Under the pieces are notes generated by a model. It worked only from the letters and a program-made list of their open reading frames with translations, did not search any database and was not told the origin of the DNA. Position numbers and translations under genes: made by a program. Below are positions 19,597 to 27,043 of a stretch of DNA of 40,780 nucleotides, in pieces; the stretch's first letter is position 1, and the number at the start of each line of letters is the position of its first letter. The stretch is from Acidobacteriaceae bacterium (GTDB lineage Bacteria > Acidobacteriota > Terriglobia > Terriglobales > Acidobacteriaceae): NCBI GenBank assembly GCA_030041435.1, contig JASHNW010000051.1, forward strand, positions 1-40,780, written 5' to 3'.

Positions 19597-19968
19597 GTGG
19601 GCCGTCCGATCCAATCGCATCGCGAACTTGTTATTTGGCAGCGTGCCATCGAGATGTGCGCCGCGATCTATGAAGTGACGCGGTGCTTTCCGCGCGAAGA
19701 GATGTACGGTTTGACGAATCAACTGCGTCGAGCCAGCGTCTCCATCCCAAGCAACATCGCAGAAGGGTACGGGCGGCTGTCGCGAGAACAATACAGACAC
19801 TTCCTCGGCATCGCGCAGGGCTCCAATCTGGAAATTCAGACGCAACTGGAAATCGCAAGGCGACTGCGATTCGCAGATGCGTCTGTCATCGAGAAGGTTG
19901 AAGCTTTGTCGTTCGAGACGGGGAAAATGCTGACTGCTCTGCTGAAAAAGCTGACGCCTAAACCCTAA
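19597..19968 (+). CDS. Four-helix-bundle protein (S23/IVS family)
   Basis: 123 residues from GTG 19597. The sequence SHRELVIWQRAIEMCAAIYEVTRCFPREEMYGLTNQLRRASVSIPSNIAEGYGR, then REQYRHFLGIAQGSNLEIQTQLEIARRL, is the classic family first seen in 23S rRNA intervening sequences and related to the Avd accessory protein of diversity-generating retroelements. It folds as four helices and forms a pentameric barrel in known relatives. Its cellular role is unknown; basic surfaces suggest nucleic-acid binding. There is no reverse transcriptase or variable repeat here, so it is not part of a retroelement. The gene is codon-wise less GC-rich than its neighbours, and its 3' end lies inside the right heptamer array. 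Confidence 0.9.
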   Translation: MGRPIQSHRELVIWQRAIEMCAAIYEVTRCFPREEMYGLTNQLRRASVSIPSNIAEGYGRLSREQYRHFLGIAQGSNLEIQTQLEIARRLRFADASVIEKVEALSFETGKMLTALLKKLTPKP

Positions 19969-19986
19969 TCCCTATACCCTAAACCC
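19959..19986. repeat. Right heptamer array, overlapping the gene's stop
   Basis: Four 7-mers read on plus as TAAACCC, TAATCCC, TATACCC and TAAACCC (complements GGGTTTA, GGGATTA, GGGTATA, GGGTTTA). The last codons and the TAA stop (19966-19968) of the four-helix-bundle gene lie inside this array, so gene and array form one unit. Confidence 0.85.
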
Positions 19987-19991
19987 TGCCT

Positions 19992-20549
19992 TTACCCCTT
20001 CTTCTGCATGTCAGTGATGGCGGCGAGGACGTCGGCGCTGTGGACGTTGGGGTCGACCTTCGTCCAGACCTTGACGATTTTGCCGTCGGGATCGATGAGG
20101 AAGGTGTTGCGCATGGCGATTTGCATGGGGCCGAAGCTGCCCAGCGAGCCGTATTGCTGCACGACCTTCTTGTCGGGGTCGGCGAGGAGGGTGAAGGTCA
20201 GCGAGTCCTTGGTGCAGAACTGCTTGTGGCTGTCGACGGTGTCGACGGAGACGCCGAGGATGACGGCATTCAGCGCCTGGTACTTGTCGAGATCGCGCTG
20301 GAAGTTGTGGGCCTCGATGGTGCAGCCGGTGGTCATGTCTTTGGGATAGAAGTAGAGGACGACCCACTTGCCTTTGTAGCTGTCGAGAGAGACGGGCGTG
20401 CCTTCCTGATTGGGCAGTGTGAAGGTGGGTGCGGTCTGGCCGACTTCAGGCATGGGCGCGTTATCGACAGCGCGCGCGCGGACGACGAAGACGCCGGCTA
20501 CGACGAGTACGACAGCGGCGGCGATGGCGAGGACGGAGTATTTCGACAT
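19992..20549 (-). CDS. Membrane-anchored BCP-like peroxiredoxin
   Basis: 185 residues from ATG 20549, preceded by GGAGAA. An N-terminal hydrophobic segment (about residues 6-23) should anchor or export it. The thioredoxin-fold peroxiredoxin domain follows (EVGQTAPTFTLPNQEGTPVSLDSYKGKWVVLYFYPKDMTTGCT) with peroxidatic Cys76. Bacterioferritin-comigratory proteins often carry a resolving Cys five residues later; here that place is His81. Cys112 (HKQFCTKD) is the only other cysteine. It is therefore either a 1-Cys enzyme or resolved through Cys112. It follows lpxI on the same strand after 95 bases. Confidence 0.88.
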   Translation of the reverse strand: MSKYSVLAIAAAVVLVVAGVFVVRARAVDNAPMPEVGQTAPTFTLPNQEGTPVSLDSYKGKWVVLYFYPKDMTTGCTIEAHNFQRDLDKYQALNAVILGVSVDTVDSHKQFCTKDSLTFTLLADPDKKVVQQYGSLGSFGPMQIAMRNTFLIDPDGKIVKVWTKVDPNVHSADVLAAITDMQKKG

Positions 20550-20644
20550 GGAGCTTCTCCTTGTTCGTGCTGGGGGCCGGTGGAGTGTCTGCGAGGGGCG
20601 GCGGGAGAGTGGGGGTCCCGGAGACCCGGTGTGCGTGCGATCTA

Positions 20645-21511
20645 TTATGCGTTTTCGAGGGCGATGACGGCAATTCCGGCGGCGTCGGCCTGGGAACGGA
20701 TGGCGTCGCGATCGAAGATGAGGGTGCGGTGGGCTTCGAGAGCGAGACAGGTGGCGCCGGCGGCACGCATGGTCTCGATGGTGCGGATGCCGATGACGGG
20801 GACATCGAAGCGGAGGTCCTGTTTGGGCTTGGCGACTTTGACGACGGTGAGGGAGCGGTCGAGGGTCGAGGCGGGATCGGATGCGGGGTCGCCGAGCGAA
20901 CGCATGATGGAGCCGGCGCGTTCGATGGTGGCGTCGGTGCCTTCCATTGCTTCGACGGCGACACAGGCCTGGGCGGCAATGATGACGGTCTGGCCGAGGT
21001 CGAAGGCGGCGAGATGGCGTGCGACCTCGCGGCCGTAGGCGATGTCGCGGGTCTCCTGGTCGGTGGGGGCGCGGGCAGTGAGGACGCCAGGCTGCGCCAG
21101 CAGCGGTTCGAGATACGACGTGGAGGGGATCAGCTCGATGCCCTCGTCGGCAAGGACTTTGGCGACGGCGCCGAGGAGCATATCGGTGTTGCGGGTGCGG
21201 AGGTTCAGGAGGAGCTTGGCGAGGCGCCAGTCGGGGCGGATGCTGGAGAAGATTTGCTTGTGCTTCACCTGGCCGGCCATCACGGCCTGTGAGACGCCCT
21301 CGCGGTGAAACATGTCGATGAGGCGGGAGAGCTCGCCCAGCGACAACCAATGAACGCGGATGCCGGGGTCAGCCTGGGCGCGGGCGTCTATTTCCCGGTC
21401 GGTTTCCTCCCTGATCGCCGCGACAACGACTTCCGTGCCGTGCGCGCGGGCCGCGTCAAGCAGGAGGAAGGGGAAGCGTCCATTGCCGGCGATGAGGCCG
21501 AGTTTCTGCAT
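20645..21511 (-). CDS. lpxI: UDP-2,3-diacylglucosamine diphosphatase LpxI
   Basis: 288 residues, matching the LpxI (former DUF1009) family. It cleaves UDP-2,3-diacylglucosamine to lipid X in lipid A synthesis and replaces LpxH in many non-gammaproteobacteria. Typical segments: KLGLIAGNGRFPFLLLDAAR at the N-terminus, VMAGQVKHKQIF near residue 80, AQACVAVEAMEGTDATIERAG near 185, and the C-terminal VAKPKQDLRFDVPVIGIRTIETM. The ATG lies 10 bases after the stop of the peptidase gene, with a GGGA a few bases upstream, so the two are probably co-transcribed. Usual neighbours lpxA, lpxB and fabZ are not in the window. Confidence 0.94.
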   Translation of the reverse strand: MQKLGLIAGNGRFPFLLLDAARAHGTEVVVAAIREETDREIDARAQADPGIRVHWLSLGELSRLIDMFHREGVSQAVMAGQVKHKQIFSSIRPDWRLAKLLLNLRTRNTDMLLGAVAKVLADEGIELIPSTSYLEPLLAQPGVLTARAPTDQETRDIAYGREVARHLAAFDLGQTVIIAAQACVAVEAMEGTDATIERAGSIMRSLGDPASDPASTLDRSLTVVKVAKPKQDLRFDVPVIGIRTIETMRAAGATCLALEAHRTLIFDRDAIRSQADAAGIAVIALENA

Positions 21512-21521
21512 GCCATTCCCA

Positions 21522-24500
21522 TTATTTCGCAGGGCTGACGGGCCGCGCGAGGTGGTCGAAGTTCATGATCGCGTTGAAGACCAGCGGATAGCTGCCGATG
21601 GTTTCGCCGCGGTAGATGGGGTTGATGGCGAAGAGGAGAACGTTGCCGGCGCCCAGGTGAGCGTCGACGACGATGGGCTTCTCCTCGATCTCGCCGCCTC
21701 CTTCGAGCAGGCCGGAGAGGAGCAGGTCCTTTTCTTCGTCGAAGCGGAGGATGACGTCGGGGCGGTCCTGCACGGGGATGATGGAGGGGTTGTTGCGGGA
21801 TTCCTCTTCGTTGAGCGGCGTGGCTTCCCAGGGTTTGGGGGCGGGCAGCGTTTCGGGGGCGACGGGTACGCGGCCTTCGGGGACGTCCATGTCGTCGGGA
21901 CCGCCGCGGCCGGTGGGGCGCTTGTAGTCTTTGGCCGTTAAAGCGTGGCTGGGATAGGTGGTGTTGGCGATGGTGAAGGCGAGTCCGCTGGAGCTGTAGA
22001 CGGCGAGGGAACTGCCGTAGCCGGCGGCGATGGGACTTTTGCTGTCGACGAACTGCGCGCCGAGGACGCTGCCCACAACGTTGAGGCCGGAGGCGTGGTT
22101 GACGAAGACGCCGGGCGCGAGGCCTTCGGCGATGGCGAACTCGGCGGTGTCTTCCGTGGCGATGAGCAGGCCGCCTTTGTTGACAAAGTCTTTGAGGTGA
22201 GCGAGGCCATCGAGGCCGAGGCCGGGGCGCGTGTCGGGCGTGGAGTCGATGCGGCCCAGATTGGGCGTGAGAGCGGTCTTCTGCCAGGGCAAAGCGTTCC
22301 CATACATCGGTTCGCCGAAGAGGATGCGCTCGGGGGTGGCGTCGCCGATGGGGCCGAAGAGGATGACGTCGAATTTGGCGCGCAGGTTGGGCTCGCCGGC
22401 GATGGTTTGGGTGGAAATGTAGTCGTAGGGGACGTGAAGCTTGTCGAGGGCCTGGCGCCACCAGCCTTCGGTTTGGGTGTCGATCCAGGTGTGCAGGATG
22501 GCAATGCGCGGCAGAGGGGCGTCGTGCGTGGCGACAGAGGGCGCTGCGGCGAGGCTTACGGCTTCCACATCGGCATCTTTGACGGCCGCGGCGACCGCGG
22601 ATGCGTTGGCGATGCGGACGATGAGCGATCCGGCTTTGAAATGTTTGCCGCCGGCGTCGAAGGCAGCGTCGGCGACGGAAACCGTGGCGTCTTTGAGCGC
22701 GTAGCGCAGGCCGAGAAGGGTGATGTCGCCCCTGTTGTCGATGGCGAGGAAATCGCCCGAGCCGGTAACGGAGCCAGCAGGCGCGGCCAGGTCCGTGACC
22801 GCTCCCATTTTCGCCTTCAGGATAGAAACGTCAGTGACGCGCACTGTGGGCACGGCGAAGAGATCGGGGAAGGACCAGCCGGTGTCGTCGTAGGGATGCT
22901 TCTGCGGGTCGTCGGGCGCCCAGTACTGGCGGTCGAGCAGCGCGTCGGCGATGCGGGAGTACGGCTGATCCATGCGGATGACGTAGCTGCCGGCGGGAAA
23001 GGTGCGGGTGGCGGGTTTGGAGGCTGCGACGTCAGATTTTGTGCCGGTGCCGGTTGCGGATTCCGCGTCCGGTTTCTTTTCGACGGGAATTGTCACCGTT
23101 ACGGGTGCAGAAAGCTGACTGATCTCGACGTGCTGGAGGGCGAGCACGCGCAGCAGGGCGGCGCGGCGGCTGGGAGACTGGCCGTCCGGCGGGATGACAT
23201 AAGCGGCGGGGCCGGCAGCGGTGGGTTTCTCGACCGAGCGCTTCGCTTTGAGGTAGTAGTCCTCGAGGAAGTGCTGGGAATTTTGCGCGAAGTAAGAGAG
23301 CGTCGTGAGCAGCGCGGTCTCTTCGTAGTTGTTGTTGTCGCGCTGCGACCAGGTAACGACGGGAAGCGGCGGGTTCTGCTTGTACCAGGTGCGCTCGTAC
23401 TCGTCGGGCTCGAGGATGCGCTTTTCGGTGTCGGCGCCGTCGTTGCCGAAGGTCTCGTAGAGGCGGCTGATGCCGTTGTGCATGGCGGCGAGGAACATGA
23501 GGTACCCAGGGCTCCACGTGTCGAAGTCGCCGTGGGTGAAGACGCCGGGCATGCCGAGTTCGGTCATCTGCGAGACGTTGTTCCAGCCGATTTCCGCCCA
23601 TTCGCCGGCGAGGATGGGATCGATCCAGGCGTTGTAGGGGCCGTCGCCGACGGTGTTGTCGTAGAGGAAGGGGACGGATTCATGCAGGTCGTGGAGAACC
23701 TGCGCGTGCCAGCCGAGGCAGGTGTCAAGGACGTTGCGGGTGAGGTTGAGGGTCATGGCCATGGCGTCGCGGTTGTTGTCGTGCGCGACGTAGTGGCCCC
23801 AGTACATGAGACTGGGGTAGTTCTGGCCGAGGTGGGCGCGGTGCCAGTTGTAGAGGTCGACCATGCGGTCGCGGCCGTCGACTTCGACGACGGGCGTGAT
23901 GAGCACGATCATGTGCGAGCGGATATAGCGGATGTAGGGCGAGTCGTCGACGGCGAGGCGGTAGGCCAGTTCCATAAGGGCTGTGGGCGCGCCGGTCTCG
24001 GTGGAGTGGATGGTGCCGGTGATGTAGTAGACGGGGAAGGACTGCTGCACAAGGCTCGCCGCCACGGTGTCGTCCAGGTGGATGGTGCGGGGATCGGCAA
24101 GCTGGGCGAGGCGGGCGTCGTTGGCCTGCTGCCGGGCGAGGAGCGATTCGTCGGCGATGGCGACGGCGATCATCTCGCGGCCTTCTTCGGAGTGGCCGAT
24201 AGTGAAGACCTTAACGCGCGGGGTGCTGGCGGCGAGCAGACGGAAGTATTTGTAGACGTCTTCGGCGTAGGGGAGCATGTTGGGCGCGCCGGCGACGTCG
24301 CCGAGGACTTTCGCGGGCGTAGGGACGGTCTTCGAGGCGGGAAGATAGTCGGTGAGGGGGGAGTTGAAATACGGCTCCGTCGTGTACTGGCGGATCTTCG
24401 CGGTGTAGTTCTCGTCGAGGGGCTGCTGCGGATCGCGGGCGTATTGCGTGCCGATGGCCGCGAGACCGGTGGAAGGCGTGCCGGGGGTGTTGCCGGCATT

Positions 24501-24578
24501 TTGGGCGAGCGCGGGCAACTGGAGCAGGCACAGAGCGGATGCAAGTACCGAACCCGTCAGACGGAGACCAATCGTCAT
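21522..24578 (-). CDS. Large secreted M14-type zinc peptidase
   Basis: 1018 residues from ATG 24578, which gives a clean signal peptide (LTGSVLASALCLLQLPALAQ). A longer frame to 24695 would run into the guaA end and add no export signal. The carboxypeptidase-like domain has the zinc motif H-S-T-E (His191, Glu194 in GTIHSTETGAPT) after VFTIGHSEEGREM, then HDNNRDAM and DLHES as further family blocks. The C-terminal third (ILHTWIDTQTEGWWRQALDKL, FVNKGGLLIATEDTAEF) resembles a class I glutamine-amidotransferase-like fold without a visible catalytic Cys. Such fusions occur in secreted M14 proteins of Acidobacteria and Bacteroidetes. The peptide substrate is unknown. The gene follows guaA by 107 bases and leads into lpxI. 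Confidence 0.88.
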   Translation of the reverse strand: MTIGLRLTGSVLASALCLLQLPALAQNAGNTPGTPSTGLAAIGTQYARDPQQPLDENYTAKIRQYTTEPYFNSPLTDYLPASKTVPTPAKVLGDVAGAPNMLPYAEDVYKYFRLLAASTPRVKVFTIGHSEEGREMIAVAIADESLLARQQANDARLAQLADPRTIHLDDTVAASLVQQSFPVYYITGTIHSTETGAPTALMELAYRLAVDDSPYIRYIRSHMIVLITPVVEVDGRDRMVDLYNWHRAHLGQNYPSLMYWGHYVAHDNNRDAMAMTLNLTRNVLDTCLGWHAQVLHDLHESVPFLYDNTVGDGPYNAWIDPILAGEWAEIGWNNVSQMTELGMPGVFTHGDFDTWSPGYLMFLAAMHNGISRLYETFGNDGADTEKRILEPDEYERTWYKQNPPLPVVTWSQRDNNNYEETALLTTLSYFAQNSQHFLEDYYLKAKRSVEKPTAAGPAAYVIPPDGQSPSRRAALLRVLALQHVEISQLSAPVTVTIPVEKKPDAESATGTGTKSDVAASKPATRTFPAGSYVIRMDQPYSRIADALLDRQYWAPDDPQKHPYDDTGWSFPDLFAVPTVRVTDVSILKAKMGAVTDLAAPAGSVTGSGDFLAIDNRGDITLLGLRYALKDATVSVADAAFDAGGKHFKAGSLIVRIANASAVAAAVKDADVEAVSLAAAPSVATHDAPLPRIAILHTWIDTQTEGWWRQALDKLHVPYDYISTQTIAGEPNLRAKFDVILFGPIGDATPERILFGEPMYGNALPWQKTALTPNLGRIDSTPDTRPGLGLDGLAHLKDFVNKGGLLIATEDTAEFAIAEGLAPGVFVNHASGLNVVGSVLGAQFVDSKSPIAAGYGSSLAVYSSSGLAFTIANTTYPSHALTAKDYKRPTGRGGPDDMDVPEGRVPVAPETLPAPKPWEATPLNEEESRNNPSIIPVQDRPDVILRFDEEKDLLLSGLLEGGGEIEEKPIVVDAHLGAGNVLLFAINPIYRGETIGSYPLVFNAIMNFDHLARPVSPAK

Positions 24579-24663
24579 AGGAAGCACTACCTTCGAAGGG
24601 ATTTGCAGCGAAGGATGAAGGATATCAGTGACTGCCGGGCGGGCACTCGCGCATTCGGGAGGC

Positions 24664-24680
24664 GCGTCCGCCTGGACGGC
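24664..24680. repeat. Dispersed 17-bp repeat, copy 2 (inverted)
   Basis: Exact inverted copy of the 17-mer at 12643-12659, six bases after the guaA stop codon on the minus strand. In this position it could act as a stem-loop between guaA and the peptidase gene (inference). Confidence 0.6.
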
Positions 24681-24685
24681 CAGTC

Positions 24686-26248
24686 CTACTCCCACTCGAT
24701 GGTGCCGGGGGGCTTGGAGGTAATGTCGTAGACGACACGGTTGATGCCGCGGATTTCGTTCACGATGCGGCTGGAGATCGTCTTGAGGACGTCGTAGGGG
24801 AGCGGGACCCAGTCGGCGGTCATGCCGTCTTCAGAGTGCACGGCGCGGATGGCGCAGGTGTATGCGTAAGTGCGCTGGTCGCCCATGACGCCGACGCTTT
24901 TGACGGGCAGGAGCACGGCGAAGGATTGCCAGATGGATTGATAGAGGCCGGCGTTTTTAATTTCCATGACGACGATGTCGTCGGCTTCCTGGAGCAGGGC
25001 GACGCGCTCGGCGGTGACTTCGCCGAGGATGCGGACGGCGAGGCCGGGGCCGGGGAATGGCTGTCGCTGCAGGATCTCGTCCGGCATCTGGAGGTCGCGG
25101 CCGATGCGGCGGACCTCGTCTTTGAAGAGGTCGCGGAGCGGCTCGATGAGCTTGAGCGTCATGGTCTCGGGCAGGCCGCCGACGTTGTGGTGCGACTTGA
25201 TGGTCTGCGAGGGGCCTTTGACGGAGGAGGACTCGATAACGTCGGGGTAGAGCGTGCCCTGGACGAGCCAGTCCACGCCGCCGGTCTGCTGGGCGATGCG
25301 GCGGGCTTCGTCGTCGAAGACGGCGATGAATTCGTTGCCGATAAGCTTGCGCTTGGCTTCGGGATCGGTGACGCCGGCCAGTTTGCCGAGGAAGCGCTTG
25401 CCGGCATCCACGGCGACGAGTTTGAGGCCCAGCCTGCCGCGCAGGTTCAGCTGGACCTTTTCGAATTCGTCTTTGCGCAGGACGCCGTTGTTCACAAAAA
25501 CGCAGGTCAGCCGGTCGCCGATGGCGCGGTGGACGAGGACGGCGGCGACCGAGGAGTCGACGCCGCCGGAGAGCGCGCAGATGGCGTGGCCCTGGCCGAC
25601 CTTCTCGCGGACGGCAGCGACGGTGGACTGGATGAAGTGCTCGGGGGTCCAGTCGGGGGCTGCGGCGCAGATGTTGAAGAGGAAATTGCGAAGCAGTGCG
25701 GTGCCCTGTTTGGTGTGGTGGACTTCCGGGTGGAACTGCACGGCCCAGATGCGGCGCTCCGGGTTGGCAATGCCGGCGACCGCATTGGCGGTCTTCGCAG
25801 TGAGGTGAAAACCGGGCGGCAGGTCGAGCGCTTCGTCGCCGTGGGACATCCAGACGTGCATCGAGGCGGGGAGCTTCTCGAACAGAGGATTCGTGGAATC
25901 GATCAGTTCGACTTCGGCGTGGCCGTATTCGCGCTTGGCGGCGGAGCGGACGCGTCCGCCAAGGTGGTGGGTGATGAACTGGAGGCCGTAGCAGATGCCG
26001 AGCACGGGCAGGCCGAGCGAGAGGACGGCGGGATCGGCGGGGGGCGCGTCGGCGTCGTAGACCGAACTGGGTCCGCCGGAGAGGACGAGGCCGATGGGGT
26101 TCTGAGCGCGGATTTCGTCGAGGGAAGCCGTGCAGGGCAGGACGGCGGAGAAGACGTTTTGCTCGCGGATGCGACGGGCGATGAGCTGGGTGTACTGGGA
26201 GCCGAAGTCGAGGATGACGATCGATTGGGTGGCGGCGGGGGTGGTCAC
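24686..26248 (-). CDS. guaA: GMP synthase (glutamine-hydrolysing)
   Basis: 520 residues, full length. It aminates XMP to GMP. The N-terminal glutaminase domain has the nucleophile Cys86 in LGICYGLQ and the His-Glu pair in QFHPEVHH. The ATP pyrophosphatase domain carries the P-loop [12 protein letters not shown], and the C-terminal dimerisation domain ends KPPGTIEWE. The start is GTG 26248. No ribosome site is visible; instead TTTACA and CAAACT (minus strand) with a 17-base spacer end 5 bases before the GTG, which predicts a leaderless or nearly leaderless message. The region around this start is repeated beyond the DUF433/DUF5615 pair. Confidence 0.97.
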   Translation of the reverse strand: MTTPAATQSIVILDFGSQYTQLIARRIREQNVFSAVLPCTASLDEIRAQNPIGLVLSGGPSSVYDADAPPADPAVLSLGLPVLGICYGLQFITHHLGGRVRSAAKREYGHAEVELIDSTNPLFEKLPASMHVWMSHGDEALDLPPGFHLTAKTANAVAGIANPERRIWAVQFHPEVHHTKQGTALLRNFLFNICAAAPDWTPEHFIQSTVAAVREKVGQGHAICALSGGVDSSVAAVLVHRAIGDRLTCVFVNNGVLRKDEFEKVQLNLRGRLGLKLVAVDAGKRFLGKLAGVTDPEAKRKLIGNEFIAVFDDEARRIAQQTGGVDWLVQGTLYPDVIESSSVKGPSQTIKSHHNVGGLPETMTLKLIEPLRDLFKDEVRRIGRDLQMPDEILQRQPFPGPGLAVRILGEVTAERVALLQEADDIVVMEIKNAGLYQSIWQSFAVLLPVKSVGVMGDQRTYAYTCAIRAVHSEDGMTADWVPLPYDVLKTISSRIVNEIRGINRVVYDITSKPPGTIEWE

Positions 26249-26290
26249 AGGTTAGTTTGGCAGGGAACGATTTTGATGTAAAGAAACTGC
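26246..26290 (-). promoter_or_regulatory. guaA promoter, copy 1 of a flanking direct repeat
   Basis: On the minus strand: TTTACA (plus 26277-26282), 17 bases, CAAACT (plus 26254-26259), 5 bases, GTG. The block resembles 26955-26998: the ends match closely (CACAGGTTAGTT, GGCAG and TGTAAAGAA on plus) while ~10 bases in the spacer differ. Conserved boxes with a divergent spacer support promoter function (inference). Confidence 0.55.
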
Positions 26291-26371
26291 CCGGGCCAGA
26301 ATTCCGGCGCCAGTTCCGGCCGCTCAATCCGCGGACCGGCGAAGTGCTATCCTCGCCAGAGAGGCTCTACG

Positions 26372-26584
26372 ATGCGCGATCAGGCGATCGTCACCAGAGA
26401 TCCCGAGATCCTCGGCGGCGCCGCGGTCTTTCGCGGAACCCGCGTTCCGGTCAAAGCCCTGTTCGATTATCTGGAAGGCGGCGAAACGCTGGAGGGCTTT
26501 CTGAGGGGATTTCCCACCGTTTCCCGGGACCTGGCGATCGCGGCCCTCGAGGAAGCCGAAGCACTCCTGAATAGCCAAGCCTGA
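26372..26584 (+). CDS. DUF433 antitoxin
   Basis: 70 residues. IVTRDPEILGGAAVFRGTRVPVKALFDYLEGGETLEGFLRGFPTVSRDLAIAALEEAE is a textbook DUF433 protein (a small winged or homeodomain-like helix-turn-helix). The group is encoded next to PIN-like DUF5615 proteins and is regarded as the antitoxin. GAGAGG (26359-26364) is 7 bases before the ATG. Unlike the other cassettes in the window I see no strong palindrome directly upstream. The toxin gene starts at the very next base after its stop. Confidence 0.9.
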   Translation: MRDQAIVTRDPEILGGAAVFRGTRVPVKALFDYLEGGETLEGFLRGFPTVSRDLAIAALEEAEALLNSQA

Positions 26585-26911
26585 ATGCGCATCCTGATCG
26601 ACGAGTGCATCGACGAGGCATTTCGCAATTCCTTTCCAGACCACGACTGTGAGACTGCTCATTATGCCGGCTTCGCGGGACTCAGGAACGGGGAACTTCT
26701 CGCCGCCGCGGAACGGGCGGGCTTCGAGCTTCTGGTGACCGTCGACCATGGCATCCGTTTCCAGCAGAATCTCACAGGAAGAAAGCTGGCCGTTCTTATA
26801 CTGCGGCCGCCGTCGAATCGGCTGAATGATCTTCTCCCGCTCGTCCCGGCATGCCTGGATTCACTCAAGACGATCCGAGCCGGCGAGATCGCGCTGGTGG
26901 GCGGCGAGTGA
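26585..26911 (+). CDS. DUF5615 PIN-like toxin
   Basis: 108 residues. MRILIDECIDEAFRNSF with the Asp-Glu pair at 6-7, GLRNGELLAAAERAGFELLVTVDHGIRFQQNLTGRKLAVLILRP and NRLNDLLPLVPACLDSL match the DUF5615 family, a compact branch of the PIN nuclease fold, with acidic residues at Asp6, Glu7 and Asp in TVDHG. Activity in this family is mostly inferred from its pairing with DUF433 proteins. The two genes abut with no gap. The cassette is transcribed away from guaA and lies between two similar 45-bp blocks. Confidence 0.88.
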   Translation: MRILIDECIDEAFRNSFPDHDCETAHYAGFAGLRNGELLAAAERAGFELLVTVDHGIRFQQNLTGRKLAVLILRPPSNRLNDLLPLVPACLDSLKTIRAGEIALVGGE

Positions 26912-26954
26912 ATTTCGCCGCTGCGGTGGCAGGGCGCGGGCCGGTGGGGCCGTT

Positions 26955-26998
26955 CACAGGTTAGTTCGGCAGAGGTTGGGTAGGGTGTAAAGAACTGC
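26955..26998 (-). repeat. Second copy of the guaA promoter-like block
   Basis: A 44-base direct copy of the guaA start region, 709 bases away on the far side of the DUF433/DUF5615 pair. The -35-like TTTACA, a 17-base spacer and a -10-like CGAACT (minus strand) are retained, and a GTG again follows. The downstream frame is short, with no recognisable gene, so this is probably a vestigial or duplicated guaA promoter. Confidence 0.6.
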
Positions 26999-27043
26999 TC
27001 CGATGTTGCTCAGCAGGAGTTCTGTCACTCAACTCGACCTTGC

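Larger units (their letters stand above)
19507..19986 (+). mobile_element. Heptamer-bounded four-helix-bundle element
   Basis: A 480-bp unit bounded by two inverted arrays of four 7-bp units each (19507-19534 and 19959-19986), enclosing a single gene. It lies between the convergent 3' ends of two unrelated genes, 4 bases after one stop and 5 bases before the other, as expected for a neutral insertion. No transposase or integrase is present. The array units (GGGTATA, GGGGATA, GGGTTTA, GGGATTA) match the solo array at 2282-2316. Mobility is inferred from this layout and is not shown directly. Confidence 0.6.

Noticed and set aside
19597-19968. Diversity-generating retroelement, because the protein resembles Avd
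   Set aside because: No reverse transcriptase, template repeat or variable repeat is present nearby.
19507-19986. Possible telomere or chromosome-end sequence because of the GGGTATA/CCCTAAA units
   Set aside because: The arrays are only 28 bases long, face each other within 480 bp and lie inside an ordinary gene-dense region.
21945-24731. A 928-residue plus-strand open frame across the M14 peptidase
   Set aside because: It lies antisense to a gene with clear signal peptide and zinc motif; composition is typical of a mirror frame.
24836-26281. A 481-residue plus-strand open frame across guaA
   Set aside because: Antisense shadow of a full-length GMP synthase.
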